A stretch of DNA of 64,000 bases, from positions 1-64,000 of the forward strand of contig NZ_LDTF01000004.1 in assembly GCF_001477495.1 (NCBI RefSeq), in the 5' to 3' direction. Positions 43,047-52,056 of the stretch are shown in pieces (within the stretch, counting starts at the first letter, position 1; every line of letters begins with the position of its first letter). The notes under the pieces are model-generated. The model saw nothing but the letters and a program-made list of their open reading frames with translations. It had not been told where the DNA came from and did not search any database. Both the position numbers and the translations under genes were made by a program. This stretch comes from Sphingomonas yabuuchiae (GTDB lineage Bacteria > Pseudomonadota > Alphaproteobacteria > Sphingomonadales > Sphingomonadaceae).

Positions 43047-43742
43047 ATGGCATCCGATGTGATGGACTCGACGCTCGACAGCCTGGGCATTACGCGCGCC
43101 GGAGGTGCGACCACCGGCACCACGGCCGCTGCCTCGGCCAAGAAGACGACGCTCGGCCAGGCCGACTTCCTGAAGCTGCTGACCGCGCAGCTCAAGAATC
43201 AGGACCCGTTCGCGCCGATGGACAATACCCAGATGGTCGCCCAGATGGCGCAGTTTTCCAGCGTGGCGGGCATCTCCGAGATGAACACCACGCTGACATC
43301 GCTCGCGAACAAGCTGAGCGGGACCACGCCCGCCGCCGCGATAAACTATGTCGGCAAGACCGTCCTGACCCAGGGCACGACCGCCTATGGCCGCACCAGC
43401 GGCGGGCTGGCGGGTCAGGTCGAACTGGACGCCGCGGCGTCGGACGTGACGGTGACGATCTCCGATGCCAGTGGCGGGGTCGTCAAGTCGCTGTCGCTCG
43501 GCGCGCAGAAGGCGGGCACGGCCAGCTATGACTGGGACGGCAAGACCGCCGACGGCAAGAGCGCCGGATCGGGCCCCTTCACCATCTCGGTGTCCGCCAA
43601 CAACGGCAACGCCGCCGTCGTCAGCCGCTCGCTGGTCTGGGCGCCGGTCCAGTCCGTCTCGCTGCCCTCCACCGGCTCGCCGGTCCTGACCGTCGCCGGT
43701 CTGGGCCAGGTCCAGATTTCCGCCGTCCGCGCCGTCGGCTGA
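43047..43742 (+). CDS. flgD: Flagellar hook capping protein FlgD
   Basis: 231-aa scaffold that caps the growing hook. The N-terminal 'LGQADFLKLLTAQLKNQDPF' and 'MVAQMAQFSSVAGISEMN' motifs are diagnostic; the FlgD Ig-like fold lies in the second half ('YDWDGKTADGKSAGSGPF'). The ATG at 43047 follows the flgC stop by 2 bp. Confidence 0.95.
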   Translation: MASDVMDSTLDSLGITRAGGATTGTTAAASAKKTTLGQADFLKLLTAQLKNQDPFAPMDNTQMVAQMAQFSSVAGISEMNTTLTSLANKLSGTTPAAAINYVGKTVLTQGTTAYGRTSGGLAGQVELDAAASDVTVTISDASGGVVKSLSLGAQKAGTASYDWDGKTADGKSAGSGPFTISVSANNGNAAVVSRSLVWAPVQSVSLPSTGSPVLTVAGLGQVQISAVRAVG

Positions 43743-43771
43743 TCCCCCTTCACGCACCAGGAAGATAGCCC

Positions 43772-45064
43772 ATGTCCTTCTACACCTCGCTCAGCGGCCT
43801 TCAGGCCTCGCAGACCGACATGTCGGTCATCTCGCACAACCTCGCGAACGTCGGCACCAACGGCTTCAAGAAGAGCCGCGCCGAGTTCGCCGACGTGATG
43901 GCCGCCAATTTCTCGACCGACCCGTTCAAGCAGGTCGGCTCGGGCACCGTGGTCAAGGCCAACCGACAGGAGTTCAAGGAGGGCAATTACACCAGCACCT
44001 CCAACGCGCTCGACCTCGCCATTTCGGGCGACGGCTTCTTCACGGTGCAGGCGGGCGGCACCGCCGGTACGCTCCAATATACGCGCAACGGCTCGTTCCA
44101 GGTCGACACGAACAATTACGTCACCGACACGCAGGGCAACCGCGTCCAGGTGTTCCCGGTCGACAAGGACGGCAACGTCACCTCGTTCGGCAACGACGGC
44201 CTGACCAGCCTGCAGCTGCCGACGACCAGCGGCACCCCGGTCGCCACCAAGAAGGTGTCGATGGCCATCAACCTGTCGAGCACCGCCGTCGCACCGACCG
44301 CCGCCTTCGACCGCACCAACATGGGCACGTACAACAACACGACCCAGACCAAGATCTACGACACGACCGGCAATGCCATGACGCTGACCAATTACTATGT
44401 CCGCGCGCCGCTACCGGTCGATGCCAATGGCAATGCGATCCAGCCTGCGGACGGCAGCAGCAGCTGGCTGGTCTACAGCTTCGTCGGCGATCAGCAGATG
44501 ACGACCAATGGCGGGTCGAAGGACCCGATCAAGATGACGTTCGATTCGGGCGGCAGCCTGAAGGCACCGGTCGGGGTGACCAAGTACGACAATTTCACCC
44601 CGCGCACCTCGATCGTCTCGCAGCCGCTGTCGATCGACTATACCGGCTCGTCGCAGTCGGGTTCGATCTTCTCGGTCGCCTCGCGCACCCAGGACGGCAA
44701 GTCGGTGGGCCTGTTGTCGGGTGTGTCGGTCGGCGACGACGGCCTGGTCACCGCCTCCTTCTCGAACGGCGAGACCGCGGCGCTGGGCAAGGTCGCGGTG
44801 GCGACCTTCGTCAACATGCCGGGCCTGCGCCAGGAGGGGAACAGCTATTGGGAAGCGACCGGCAAGTCCGGCGCGGCCAAGTTCGGCACCGCCAACCAGG
44901 GCGCGTTCGGCGCGATCCGGTCGAGCACCATTGAGGGGTCGAACGTCGACATCACCGAGGAACTGGTCCAGCTGATCGCGGCGCAGCGCAACTTCCAGGC
45001 GAATGCGAAGGCGCTCGATACGTCGAGCCAGATCTCGCAGACCATCTTCAACATCCGCAGCTAA
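43772..45064 (+). CDS. flgE: Flagellar hook protein FlgE
   Basis: 430-aa hook subunit. N-terminal 'SFYTSLSGLQASQTDMSVIS' and 'NLANVGTNGFKKSRAEF', and C-terminal 'LIAAQRNFQANAKALDTSSQ' are typical. AGGAAG lies ahead of the ATG. Length is normal for FlgE. Confidence 0.97.
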   Translation: MSFYTSLSGLQASQTDMSVISHNLANVGTNGFKKSRAEFADVMAANFSTDPFKQVGSGTVVKANRQEFKEGNYTSTSNALDLAISGDGFFTVQAGGTAGTLQYTRNGSFQVDTNNYVTDTQGNRVQVFPVDKDGNVTSFGNDGLTSLQLPTTSGTPVATKKVSMAINLSSTAVAPTAAFDRTNMGTYNNTTQTKIYDTTGNAMTLTNYYVRAPLPVDANGNAIQPADGSSSWLVYSFVGDQQMTTNGGSKDPIKMTFDSGGSLKAPVGVTKYDNFTPRTSIVSQPLSIDYTGSSQSGSIFSVASRTQDGKSVGLLSGVSVGDDGLVTASFSNGETAALGKVAVATFVNMPGLRQEGNSYWEATGKSGAAKFGTANQGAFGAIRSSTIEGSNVDITEELVQLIAAQRNFQANAKALDTSSQISQTIFNIRS

Positions 45065-45094
45065 GCGAACGCCGGGGGCTAACGGGGAACCGCG

Positions 45095-45850
45095 ATGGAC
45101 AAGCTGGTCTATACGGCATCGACGGGCATGCGCGCGCATATGGCGGCGCAGACCGCGATCGCCAACAACATGGCCAATGCCTCGACGATCGGGTTCCGCG
45201 CCGACCGCGTCGTGTTCGACCGCATCGACCTGAAGGGTGGCGGCGCGGCGTTCGAGGCGCGGATGCCGACCGCCGAGGAAGTGACCGACGCCGATCGTCA
45301 GCCGGGCACGATCCAGCATACCGGCAACGCACTGGACGTGGCGATCGCGACGTCCAGCGCGTGGCTGGCGGTGCAGGCCCCGGACGGGACCGAAGCCTAT
45401 ACCCGTCGCGGCGACCTGGAGGTCACGGCCTCGGGCGTGTTGCAGACCGGCGACGGATATCCGGTGATCGGCCAGAACGGCCCGGTCACGGTGCCGCCGT
45501 ACAATTCGATGACCGTCGCCCCCGACGGTACGCTGTCGATCATTCCCCTGGGCGCCGGGCCGGATACCCAGCCCCAGGTGATCGACCGCATCAAGCTGGC
45601 CGACACGCGCGGCACGCAGACGGTGAAGGGGCTCGACAACCTGCTGCGCGTCAAGGGCGGCGGGGCGATGCCGCAGGACATGGACGCCACCGTCCAGTCG
45701 GGCGCACTGGAAGGGTCGAACGTCAACATGACCCAGACGCTGGTCGACATGATCGAGAACCAGCGCAGCTACGAGGTTCAGGCCAACCTCATGAAAGAGG
45801 CCAAGTCGTTGGATGAGAACAGCGCATCGCTGATGCGTCTGCCGAGCTGA
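45095..45850 (+). CDS. flgF: Flagellar basal-body rod protein FlgF
   Basis: 251-aa proximal/middle rod protein. It starts 'MDKLVYTASTGMRAHMAAQT' and ends 'MIENQRSYEVQANLMKEAKS...', the family pattern. GGGGAA precedes the ATG. Next gene flgG is 13 bp away. Confidence 0.95.
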   Translation: MDKLVYTASTGMRAHMAAQTAIANNMANASTIGFRADRVVFDRIDLKGGGAAFEARMPTAEEVTDADRQPGTIQHTGNALDVAIATSSAWLAVQAPDGTEAYTRRGDLEVTASGVLQTGDGYPVIGQNGPVTVPPYNSMTVAPDGTLSIIPLGAGPDTQPQVIDRIKLADTRGTQTVKGLDNLLRVKGGGAMPQDMDATVQSGALEGSNVNMTQTLVDMIENQRSYEVQANLMKEAKSLDENSASLMRLPS

Positions 45851-45863
45851 GGATTAAAGAGAC

Positions 45864-46652
45864 ATGTCTTCCGCCGCTTTGCACGTCGCGCGCACCGGGC
45901 TCGATGCCCAGGATATGCGTATGCGGGTCATCTCGAACAACCTGGCCAACGTCAACACGACCGGGTTCAAGCGCGATCGCGCCGCGTTCGAGACGCTGGC
46001 CTATCAGACGATCACCGCGCCCGGCGCGGCCAGCTCGACCGAGAGCAAATATGCGACCGGCCTGAACCTGGGCACCGGCGTGCGGATCCAGGGGACCGCG
46101 CGCATCAATACCCAGGGGTCGATGCAGACCACCAACAACAGCCTCGACATGGCGCTGGACGGTGACGGTTATTTCCAGGTGCAGTTGCCCGGCGGCACGC
46201 TCGGCTATACGCGCGCGGGCAATTTCTCGCGCTCGGCCGAGGGGCAGCTGGTCACCGCCGAGGGGTATCAGGTGATGCCGGGCATCACCATCCCCGAGGG
46301 CACGACCCAGATCACGATCGGCACCGACGGCACCGTCTCGGCGACCCTGCCGGGCCAGACCGCGGCGGCCGAGATCGGCCAGATCCAGATCGCCAGCTTC
46401 CCCAACTCGGCCGGGCTCCAGTCCAAGGGCGACAATTACCTGACCGAAACCGCCGCCTCGGGCGCCGCGAACATGGGTGTCGCGGGTCTCGAAGGGCGTG
46501 GCCAGATCCGTCAGGGCATGCTCGAAGGCTCGAACGTCAACGTCGTCGAGGAGCTGGTCGACATGATCGAGACCCAGCGCGCCTATGAGGTCAACTCGAA
46601 GATGATCAAGTCGACCGACGAGATGCTGCAGTACGCGAACCAGAATCTGTGA
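45864..46652 (+). CDS. flgG: Flagellar distal rod protein FlgG
   Basis: 262-aa distal rod subunit. 'MRVISNNLANVNTTGFKRDR' and 'MIETQRAYEVNSKMIKSTDE' are the family ends. Its stop is 2 bp before the flgH ATG at 46655. Confidence 0.97.
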   Translation: MSSAALHVARTGLDAQDMRMRVISNNLANVNTTGFKRDRAAFETLAYQTITAPGAASSTESKYATGLNLGTGVRIQGTARINTQGSMQTTNNSLDMALDGDGYFQVQLPGGTLGYTRAGNFSRSAEGQLVTAEGYQVMPGITIPEGTTQITIGTDGTVSATLPGQTAAAEIGQIQIASFPNSAGLQSKGDNYLTETAASGAANMGVAGLEGRGQIRQGMLEGSNVNVVEELVDMIETQRAYEVNSKMIKSTDEMLQYANQNL

Positions 46653-46654
46653 CC

Positions 46655-47395
46655 ATGACCCTGCGCTTCCCCACCCTGCGTTTCGACTATTGGACCGAGC
46701 TGGCGCTGTCGGCGGCGGCGGGCACCATGGTCGCCGTCGCGCTGATCCCCGCGCCCGCCCATGCCAGCCTGTTCGGTCGCAAGAAGCCTGCCGAGGATTT
46801 CTCGACGGTGCGTCCGGCCCCGATGCCGATGCAGCCGGTCGCGCAGCCCGTCCAGCCCAATGGCGGCATCTTCCAGGTGTCGGACGGCTATGCCGCGCTG
46901 TACGAAGGGTGGCGCGCGCGCAAGGTCGGCGATCCGCTGACCATCGTGCTGGTCGAGCGGACGGCGGCGTCCAAGTCGGCCAACTCCAAGCTCGGTTCCA
47001 AGGGCGATCTGGGCCTGGCCCCGCCGACCACCGGCCCGCTGGGCAAGCTGATCAAGTCGACCGATATCGGCATGAGCGGCAGCCGCAACTTCAACGGATC
47101 GGGCGCGGCCGACCAGTCCAACTCGCTGTCGGGCGAGATCACCGTGACCGTGGCGCAGGTGTTTCCCAACGGCACGATGCTGGTCCAGGGGCAGAAGCGC
47201 GTGACGCTGAACCGCGGGGACGAGTTCATCCAGATCAAGGGGCTGGTCCGCATGGCCGATGTCGGCATCGACAACCGCGTCGAGTCGACCCGCGTCGCCG
47301 ATGCGCAGATCGCCTATACCGGCAAGGGCGACGTCGCCCGCGCCAGCCGTCAGGGCTGGCTGAGCCGCTTCTTTCAAGCCGTCAGCCCGTTCTGA
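46655..47395 (+). CDS. flgH: Flagellar L-ring protein FlgH
   Basis: 246-aa outer-membrane L-ring subunit, recognised by 'GDPLTIVLVERTAASKSANS', 'GEITVTVAQVFPNGTMLVQG' and 'RMADVGIDNRVESTRVADA'. FlgH is normally a lipoprotein, but this one has no cysteine anywhere; its signal peptide ends APAHASLFG, a signal-peptidase-I-like site. Start chosen at ATG 46655; a GTG at 46649 is in frame and would not add a lipobox. Operon position between flgG and flgI is canonical. Confidence 0.93.
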   Translation: MTLRFPTLRFDYWTELALSAAAGTMVAVALIPAPAHASLFGRKKPAEDFSTVRPAPMPMQPVAQPVQPNGGIFQVSDGYAALYEGWRARKVGDPLTIVLVERTAASKSANSKLGSKGDLGLAPPTTGPLGKLIKSTDIGMSGSRNFNGSGAADQSNSLSGEITVTVAQVFPNGTMLVQGQKRVTLNRGDEFIQIKGLVRMADVGIDNRVESTRVADAQIAYTGKGDVARASRQGWLSRFFQAVSPF

Positions 47396-47406
47396 GGCCG
47401 CATCCC

Positions 47407-48504
47407 ATGCTTTTCCGCTTCTTCTTCATGCTCCTCGCCACCTTCGCGATCGCGGGGCCAGCCTCGGCCGACCGGATCAAGGATCTGGGCGGGTTCCAGG
47501 GCATCCGTACCAACCAGCTGACCGGATACGGCGTCGTCGTCGGTCTGCCGGGCACGGGCGACGACAATCTGGAATATACCGTCCAGTCGCTGAAGGCGGT
47601 GGTCTCGCGCTTCGGGCTGCAACTGCCGCCGACCGCCAATCCGGGCATGAAGAATGCCGCGGTGGTGATGGTCACGGCCGAGCTGCCGCCCTTCGCCAAG
47701 CCGGGCCAGAAGCTGGACATCACCGTCGCCTCGATGGGCAAGGCCAAGTCGCTTCGTGGCGGCAGCCTGATCCTCACCCCGCTTCAGGGTGCGGACGGCC
47801 AGATCTACGCGATGGCGCAGGGGAATCTGGCGGTCGGCGGTCTGGGGGCCGAAGGCGCCGACGGATCCAAGATCGTCGTCAACATTCCCTCGGTCGGCCG
47901 CATTCCCGAAGGGGCGACGGTCGAGCGGGCGGTCGCCACCGGCTTCGACACCGCGCCCAGCCTGACTTTCAACCTGGCCCGCGCCGACTTCACCACTGCG
48001 CAGAATGTCGCCCAGGCGATCAACTCGCGGCTGGGCATGGGCACCGCGCAGGCGATGGACGCCGTGTCGGTCGCGGTCCGCGCGCCGATGGGCGCCGATG
48101 TCCGCGCCACGCTGATGTCCGAGATCGAGAATCTGAACGTCACCTCGGCCGAGCCCCCCGCCAAGGTCATCGTGAACGCCCGCACGGGTACTGTCGTCAT
48201 CAATTCGGCGGTCCGGGTCGGTCCGGCGGCGGTCACCCATGGCAAGCTGACCGTGAAGATCGACGAGAATCAGCGCGTCAGCCAGCCCGGCCCGCTCAGC
48301 GGTGGCCAGACGGCGGTGACGCAGAAGTCCGGCGTCTCGGTCGAGGAAGAGCGTCGTCCGATGTTCGTCCTGGCCCCCGGTCCCAAGCTGGCCGACGTGG
48401 TGAAGGCGGTGAACGCGATCGGTGCGGCCCCGTCCGACCTGGTCGCCATTCTCGAAGCGCTGAAGGAAGCCGGCGCGCTCAAGGCGGAGTTGATCGTCCT
48501 GTGA
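47407..48504 (+). CDS. flgI: Flagellar P-ring protein FlgI
   Basis: 365-aa periplasmic ring protein. Signal peptide (residues 1-21, ASA-DRI), then the family start 'RIKDLGGFQGIRTNQLTGYG' and end 'LVAILEALKEAGALKAELIVL'. Its chaperone FlgA is encoded at 40305. The stop overlaps the flgJ GTG start by four bases. Confidence 0.97.
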   Translation: MLFRFFFMLLATFAIAGPASADRIKDLGGFQGIRTNQLTGYGVVVGLPGTGDDNLEYTVQSLKAVVSRFGLQLPPTANPGMKNAAVVMVTAELPPFAKPGQKLDITVASMGKAKSLRGGSLILTPLQGADGQIYAMAQGNLAVGGLGAEGADGSKIVVNIPSVGRIPEGATVERAVATGFDTAPSLTFNLARADFTTAQNVAQAINSRLGMGTAQAMDAVSVAVRAPMGADVRATLMSEIENLNVTSAEPPAKVIVNARTGTVVINSAVRVGPAAVTHGKLTVKIDENQRVSQPGPLSGGQTAVTQKSGVSVEEERRPMFVLAPGPKLADVVKAVNAIGAAPSDLVAILEALKEAGALKAELIVL

Positions 48505-48830
48505 CCCAGAGCATTGCACCCACCACGCCCGTCACGGCGGCCTCCGCGATCGCGGGCACGGTGTCCACCGACACCCGCCGCCTGTCGAACGGCGCGAATT
48601 TGGACAAGGCGGGCACCCAGTTCGAGGCGATCTTCACCGGCATGATGCTGAAGGCGATGCGCCAGACCAAGTTGAGCGAGACCATGTTCGACTCCAAGGC
48701 GCTGGACACGTTCCGGGACATGCAGGACCAACAGGTTGCCCAGACGATGGCCACCCAGGCGCCGCTCGGCATCGGCAAGGCCGTGACCGCCTTCCTGGCG
48801 AAATCTCAACCTGTCGTTAACCAGACATAA
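48501..48830 (+). CDS. flgJ: Rod-binding protein FlgJ, N-domain only
   Basis: 109-aa protein equal to the rod-cap half of FlgJ ('FEAIFTGMMLKAMRQTKLSE', 'DMQDQQVAQTMA'). The C-terminal muramidase half found in gammaproteobacterial FlgJ is absent; a transglycosylase at 38522 probably supplies it. Starts with GTG at 48501, overlapping flgI (GTGA). Confidence 0.9.
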   Translation: MTQSIAPTTPVTAASAIAGTVSTDTRRLSNGANLDKAGTQFEAIFTGMMLKAMRQTKLSETMFDSKALDTFRDMQDQQVAQTMATQAPLGIGKAVTAFLAKSQPVVNQT

Positions 48831-48845
48831 CGTAGCGCAGTAACC

Positions 48846-50189
48846 ATGAGCGACCTGCTCTCTATCGGCGCTTCGGGCGTCCGCGCATATCAAACCGCGC
48901 TGACCGCCGTTGGTGAGAATATCGCCAATGTCGGAACGGACGGCTATTCGCGCCGGTCGGTCACGATGCAGGAGATCTCGCCCGCCGCCGGCCTGGCGGC
49001 GAACAAGGTCACTGCGGGCTCGGGCGTCATGGTGCTGGGCATTGCGCGCGCCACCGACGTCTATGCCAGCGCCGCGGTCCGCTCGGCCACCGCCGACCTG
49101 TCGCGCACCACGACGGGCGTGACCTGGCTGAACCGGATCGAAGGCGCGATGACCGGCGATCAGGTCCAGACGCGCCTCACCGCCTTCTTCACCGCCGCGC
49201 GCACCCTGTCGGCCGAGCCCACTTCGCCCGCGCTGCGCGCCACGATGCTGGAAACCGCGCGTTCGACCGCGACGGCGTTCACCGCGACCGACTCGGCCTT
49301 CGGCCAGATCGACGCCGATTTCGATGGTCAGGCACGGCAGGCGGCCCGCGACCTGTCCTCGCTCGCCACCTCGCTGGTCCGCGTCAATGACGGGCTGGGC
49401 CGGACTCAGCCGGGCTCCGCGGCGGCGGCGCAGCTGGCCGACCAGCGGGACCAGATCCTGACTCAGATGAGCGCGTTGTCCGACATCACCAGCACGACCG
49501 ACGAACTCGGTCGCGCAACGGTGCGACTCGGCGATCGGGCCGGGCCGATCCTGGCGGGGACCGACACCACCGGGGCCGTCACCTATCAGCGCGGCGCCGA
49601 TGGCAGCGTATCCTTCCAGGTCGCCCTGAACGGGCAGATCAGCGATTTCGTGCCCACCGGCGGCGCGATAGCCGGGATGCTGGACGGGGCCGAGCGGATC
49701 AACGTGGCCCGCGGTTCCTTCAACCAGCTCGCCAAGAGCTTCGTCGACACGGTCAACGGCCTTCAGGCCGGCGGCCAGGACCTGGCCGGCGCAACCGGCA
49801 CGGCGATGTTCGGCCTGAAGGCGGGCACCGCGCAGATGAGCCTGTTGCTGACCGACGGGTCGAAGATCGCGGCGGCCAAGGGCAATCAGGGTTCGCGCAA
49901 TGCCGACAATCTGGCCGCGCTGGAAAGCGTGCGCGGATCGGTCGGGTTCGAAGGCAAGCTGACCCAGATCGTCACCGACAACGCGACCACGCTGAAGCAG
50001 CGCCAGACCGTCGCCGATGCGCAGTCCGCGATCCGCGACGGGGCCAAGGCCTCGCTGTCGGCGGCCTCGGGCGTCACGCTCGATTCGGAGGCGGTGACGC
50101 TGATGCGCTTTCAGCAGGCCTATTCGGCGACCAGCCGGGTGATCCAGGCGGCGCGCGAAACCTTCCAATCCATTCTCGAGCTGCGGTAA
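48846..50189 (+). CDS. flgK: Hook-filament junction protein FlgK
   Basis: 447-aa HAP1. The N-terminus 'GASGVRAYQTALTAVGENIA' with 'NVGTDGYSRRSVTMQ', and the C-terminus 'TLMRFQQAYSATSRVIQAAR' are the family ends. flgL follows after 5 bp. FlgN is its likely export chaperone. Confidence 0.96.
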   Translation: MSDLLSIGASGVRAYQTALTAVGENIANVGTDGYSRRSVTMQEISPAAGLAANKVTAGSGVMVLGIARATDVYASAAVRSATADLSRTTTGVTWLNRIEGAMTGDQVQTRLTAFFTAARTLSAEPTSPALRATMLETARSTATAFTATDSAFGQIDADFDGQARQAARDLSSLATSLVRVNDGLGRTQPGSAAAAQLADQRDQILTQMSALSDITSTTDELGRATVRLGDRAGPILAGTDTTGAVTYQRGADGSVSFQVALNGQISDFVPTGGAIAGMLDGAERINVARGSFNQLAKSFVDTVNGLQAGGQDLAGATGTAMFGLKAGTAQMSLLLTDGSKIAAAKGNQGSRNADNLAALESVRGSVGFEGKLTQIVTDNATTLKQRQTVADAQSAIRDGAKASLSAASGVTLDSEAVTLMRFQQAYSATSRVIQAARETFQSILELR

Positions 50190-50194
50190 CGGTC

Positions 50195-51088
50195 ATGCAG
50201 ATTTCCACCAGCTTCTTCTATGACTCCGCCGCGCGACGGATGACCGATTTGACCGGCAAGGCGAATGCATTGCAGGTCCAGATCTCGACCGGCAAGAAGC
50301 TGAACAACCCGTCGGACGACGCCGCCGCCGCCGCCCAGGTCGCCGAATTCGACCGCCGCGATGCCGACGATGCGGTCTACAAGACCAATCTGACGCTGGC
50401 GGGCTCGTTGCTGCAACAGGCGGACACGACGCTGGGCCAGATCGGCAAGCAGGTGCAGAAAGCGCTGGAACTGGCGACCCAGGCGGCGAACGGCACGCTG
50501 AATGCGTCCAATCGTTCCAGCGTGGGCGATCAGATCGCCTCGATCCGCGACGCGCTGGTCGGCCTTGCCAATTCCAAGGACACGCGTGGGCTGCCGCTGT
50601 TCGGCGCGGCGGCGGGCACCGATGCGGTGACGATGGTCAATGGCCGCTACGCCTATTCGCAGGCCAATGTGTCCGACATCCCGATCGCCGACGGCCAGAG
50701 CGTCGACGTCTCGGTCAGCGCCGACCGCGTGTTCCAGGCGGGGGCGAACGATGATACGCTGAACGTCCTCAACACGCTCGTCACCGCGCTGAAGTCGGGC
50801 GGCGATGCCAGCGCGACGGTCAAGGACGCGATGGACAAGCTGAAGGCCGCCAACGACAATGTCGCGAGCGTGCAGGCCTCGGTCGGCGCGCGCGAGGCCC
50901 GCGTCGAGCTGCAGCAGGGGCTGCAACAGGCCGCCAGCACCGACCGGGCGCAGCTGCGCTCCAGCGTCGAGGATGTCGATCCGGTCGAGACCATTACGAA
51001 GCTGCAACAGACGATGACCGTGCTGCAGGCGACCCAGGCCAGCTTCACCAAGCTGAGCAGCCTGTCGCTGTTCGATTATCTGAAATGA
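50195..51088 (+). CDS. flgL: Hook-filament junction protein FlgL
   Basis: 297-aa flagellin-like HAP3. The N-terminal 'LQVQISTGKKLNNPSDDAAA' and C-terminal 'LQATQASFTKLSSLSLFDYL' identify it. It closes the flg operon; motA begins 101 bp later. Confidence 0.94.
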   Translation: MQISTSFFYDSAARRMTDLTGKANALQVQISTGKKLNNPSDDAAAAAQVAEFDRRDADDAVYKTNLTLAGSLLQQADTTLGQIGKQVQKALELATQAANGTLNASNRSSVGDQIASIRDALVGLANSKDTRGLPLFGAAAGTDAVTMVNGRYAYSQANVSDIPIADGQSVDVSVSADRVFQAGANDDTLNVLNTLVTALKSGGDASATVKDAMDKLKAANDNVASVQASVGAREARVELQQGLQQAASTDRAQLRSSVEDVDPVETITKLQQTMTVLQATQASFTKLSSLSLFDYLK

Positions 51089-51189
51089 CCGCGGCCGGGC
51101 ACCGGCCCGGTAACTGTATTTTGACCTTGCCAGGCTAGGCCGGTGATCTGACGGGCACTGCGGCCGGTCTTCGGGAGAATCGGTTCACC

Positions 51190-52053
51190 ATGTTTCCTGC
51201 CATCGGCCTAGTCATCCTGCTCGGCATGGTGTTCGGCGGTTTCGCCATCACCGGCGGCAAGCTCGGCCCCGTGTTCGAGGCGATCCCGCACGAAATGCTC
51301 ATCATCGGCGGCGCGGCCGTCGGTGCGCTCGTCATCGGCAACAGCGGTGCCGAGCTGAAGGCGCTGGGCGGGGCGATGGGCAAGATCTTCAAGGGCCCGA
51401 AATACAAGAAGCAGGACTATCTCGACGTCATCTTCCTCGTCTCGAAGCTGATGAAGATGCTGCGCACCGAGGGCCCGATCGCGCTGGAGCCGCATGTCGA
51501 GGACCCCAAGTCCTCCTCGGTCTTCGCCGAATATCCCCGGCTCGTCGCCGACCACACCCTGGTGAACCTGATCGCCGACACGCTGCGCCTGGTCGTGGTG
51601 TCGTCGGGCACGCTCGACGTGCACGCGGTCGAAGAGGTCATGGACAATGCGATCAAGACCCATCACCACGAGGTCGAGGGGCCGCAGGGCACGCTACAGA
51701 GCCTGGCCGACTCGCTGCCCGCGCTGGGCATCGTCGCGGCCGTGCTCGGCATCGTGAAGACCATGGGCTCGATCGACAAGCCGCCGAGCGTGCTCGGCGG
51801 GATGATCGGCTCGGCGCTGGTCGGCACCTTCATGGGCGTGTTGCTGGCCTATGGCATCGTCAACCCCTTTGCGGGGCGCCTGAAGCAGGTCATCGACGCC
51901 GATGCCGCCATCTATCACGTGGTCAAGCAGATCATCATCGCCTCGCTCCACGGCCATCCGCAGCCGCTGGTCATCGAGGCGGCGCGCTCGGGCATCAAGC
52001 ACAAGGACCAGCCCGGCTTCGCCGAGGTGTTCGACGGCCTGCGGGGCAAGTAA
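51190..52053 (+). CDS. motA: Flagellar motor stator protein MotA
   Basis: 287-aa proton-channel subunit with four membrane helices. 'GKLGPVFEAIPHEMLIIGGAAVG', cut here into overlapping parts, and 'SLPALGIVAAVLGIVKTMG' near residues 178-196 are characteristic, and the cytoplasmic loop carries the charges that meet FliG. It is coupled to motB by a 3-bp gap. The 101-bp leader from flgL holds no clear sigma28 or sigma54 site, so co-transcription with flg is possible. Confidence 0.95.
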   Translation: MFPAIGLVILLGMVFGGFAITGGKLGPVFEAIPHEMLIIGGAAVGALVIGNSGAELKALGGAMGKIFKGPKYKKQDYLDVIFLVSKLMKMLRTEGPIALEPHVEDPKSSSVFAEYPRLVADHTLVNLIADTLRLVVVSSGTLDVHAVEEVMDNAIKTHHHEVEGPQGTLQSLADSLPALGIVAAVLGIVKTMGSIDKPPSVLGGMIGSALVGTFMGVLLAYGIVNPFAGRLKQVIDADAAIYHVVKQIIIASLHGHPQPLVIEAARSGIKHKDQPGFAEVFDGLRGK

Positions 52054-52056
52054 GCC

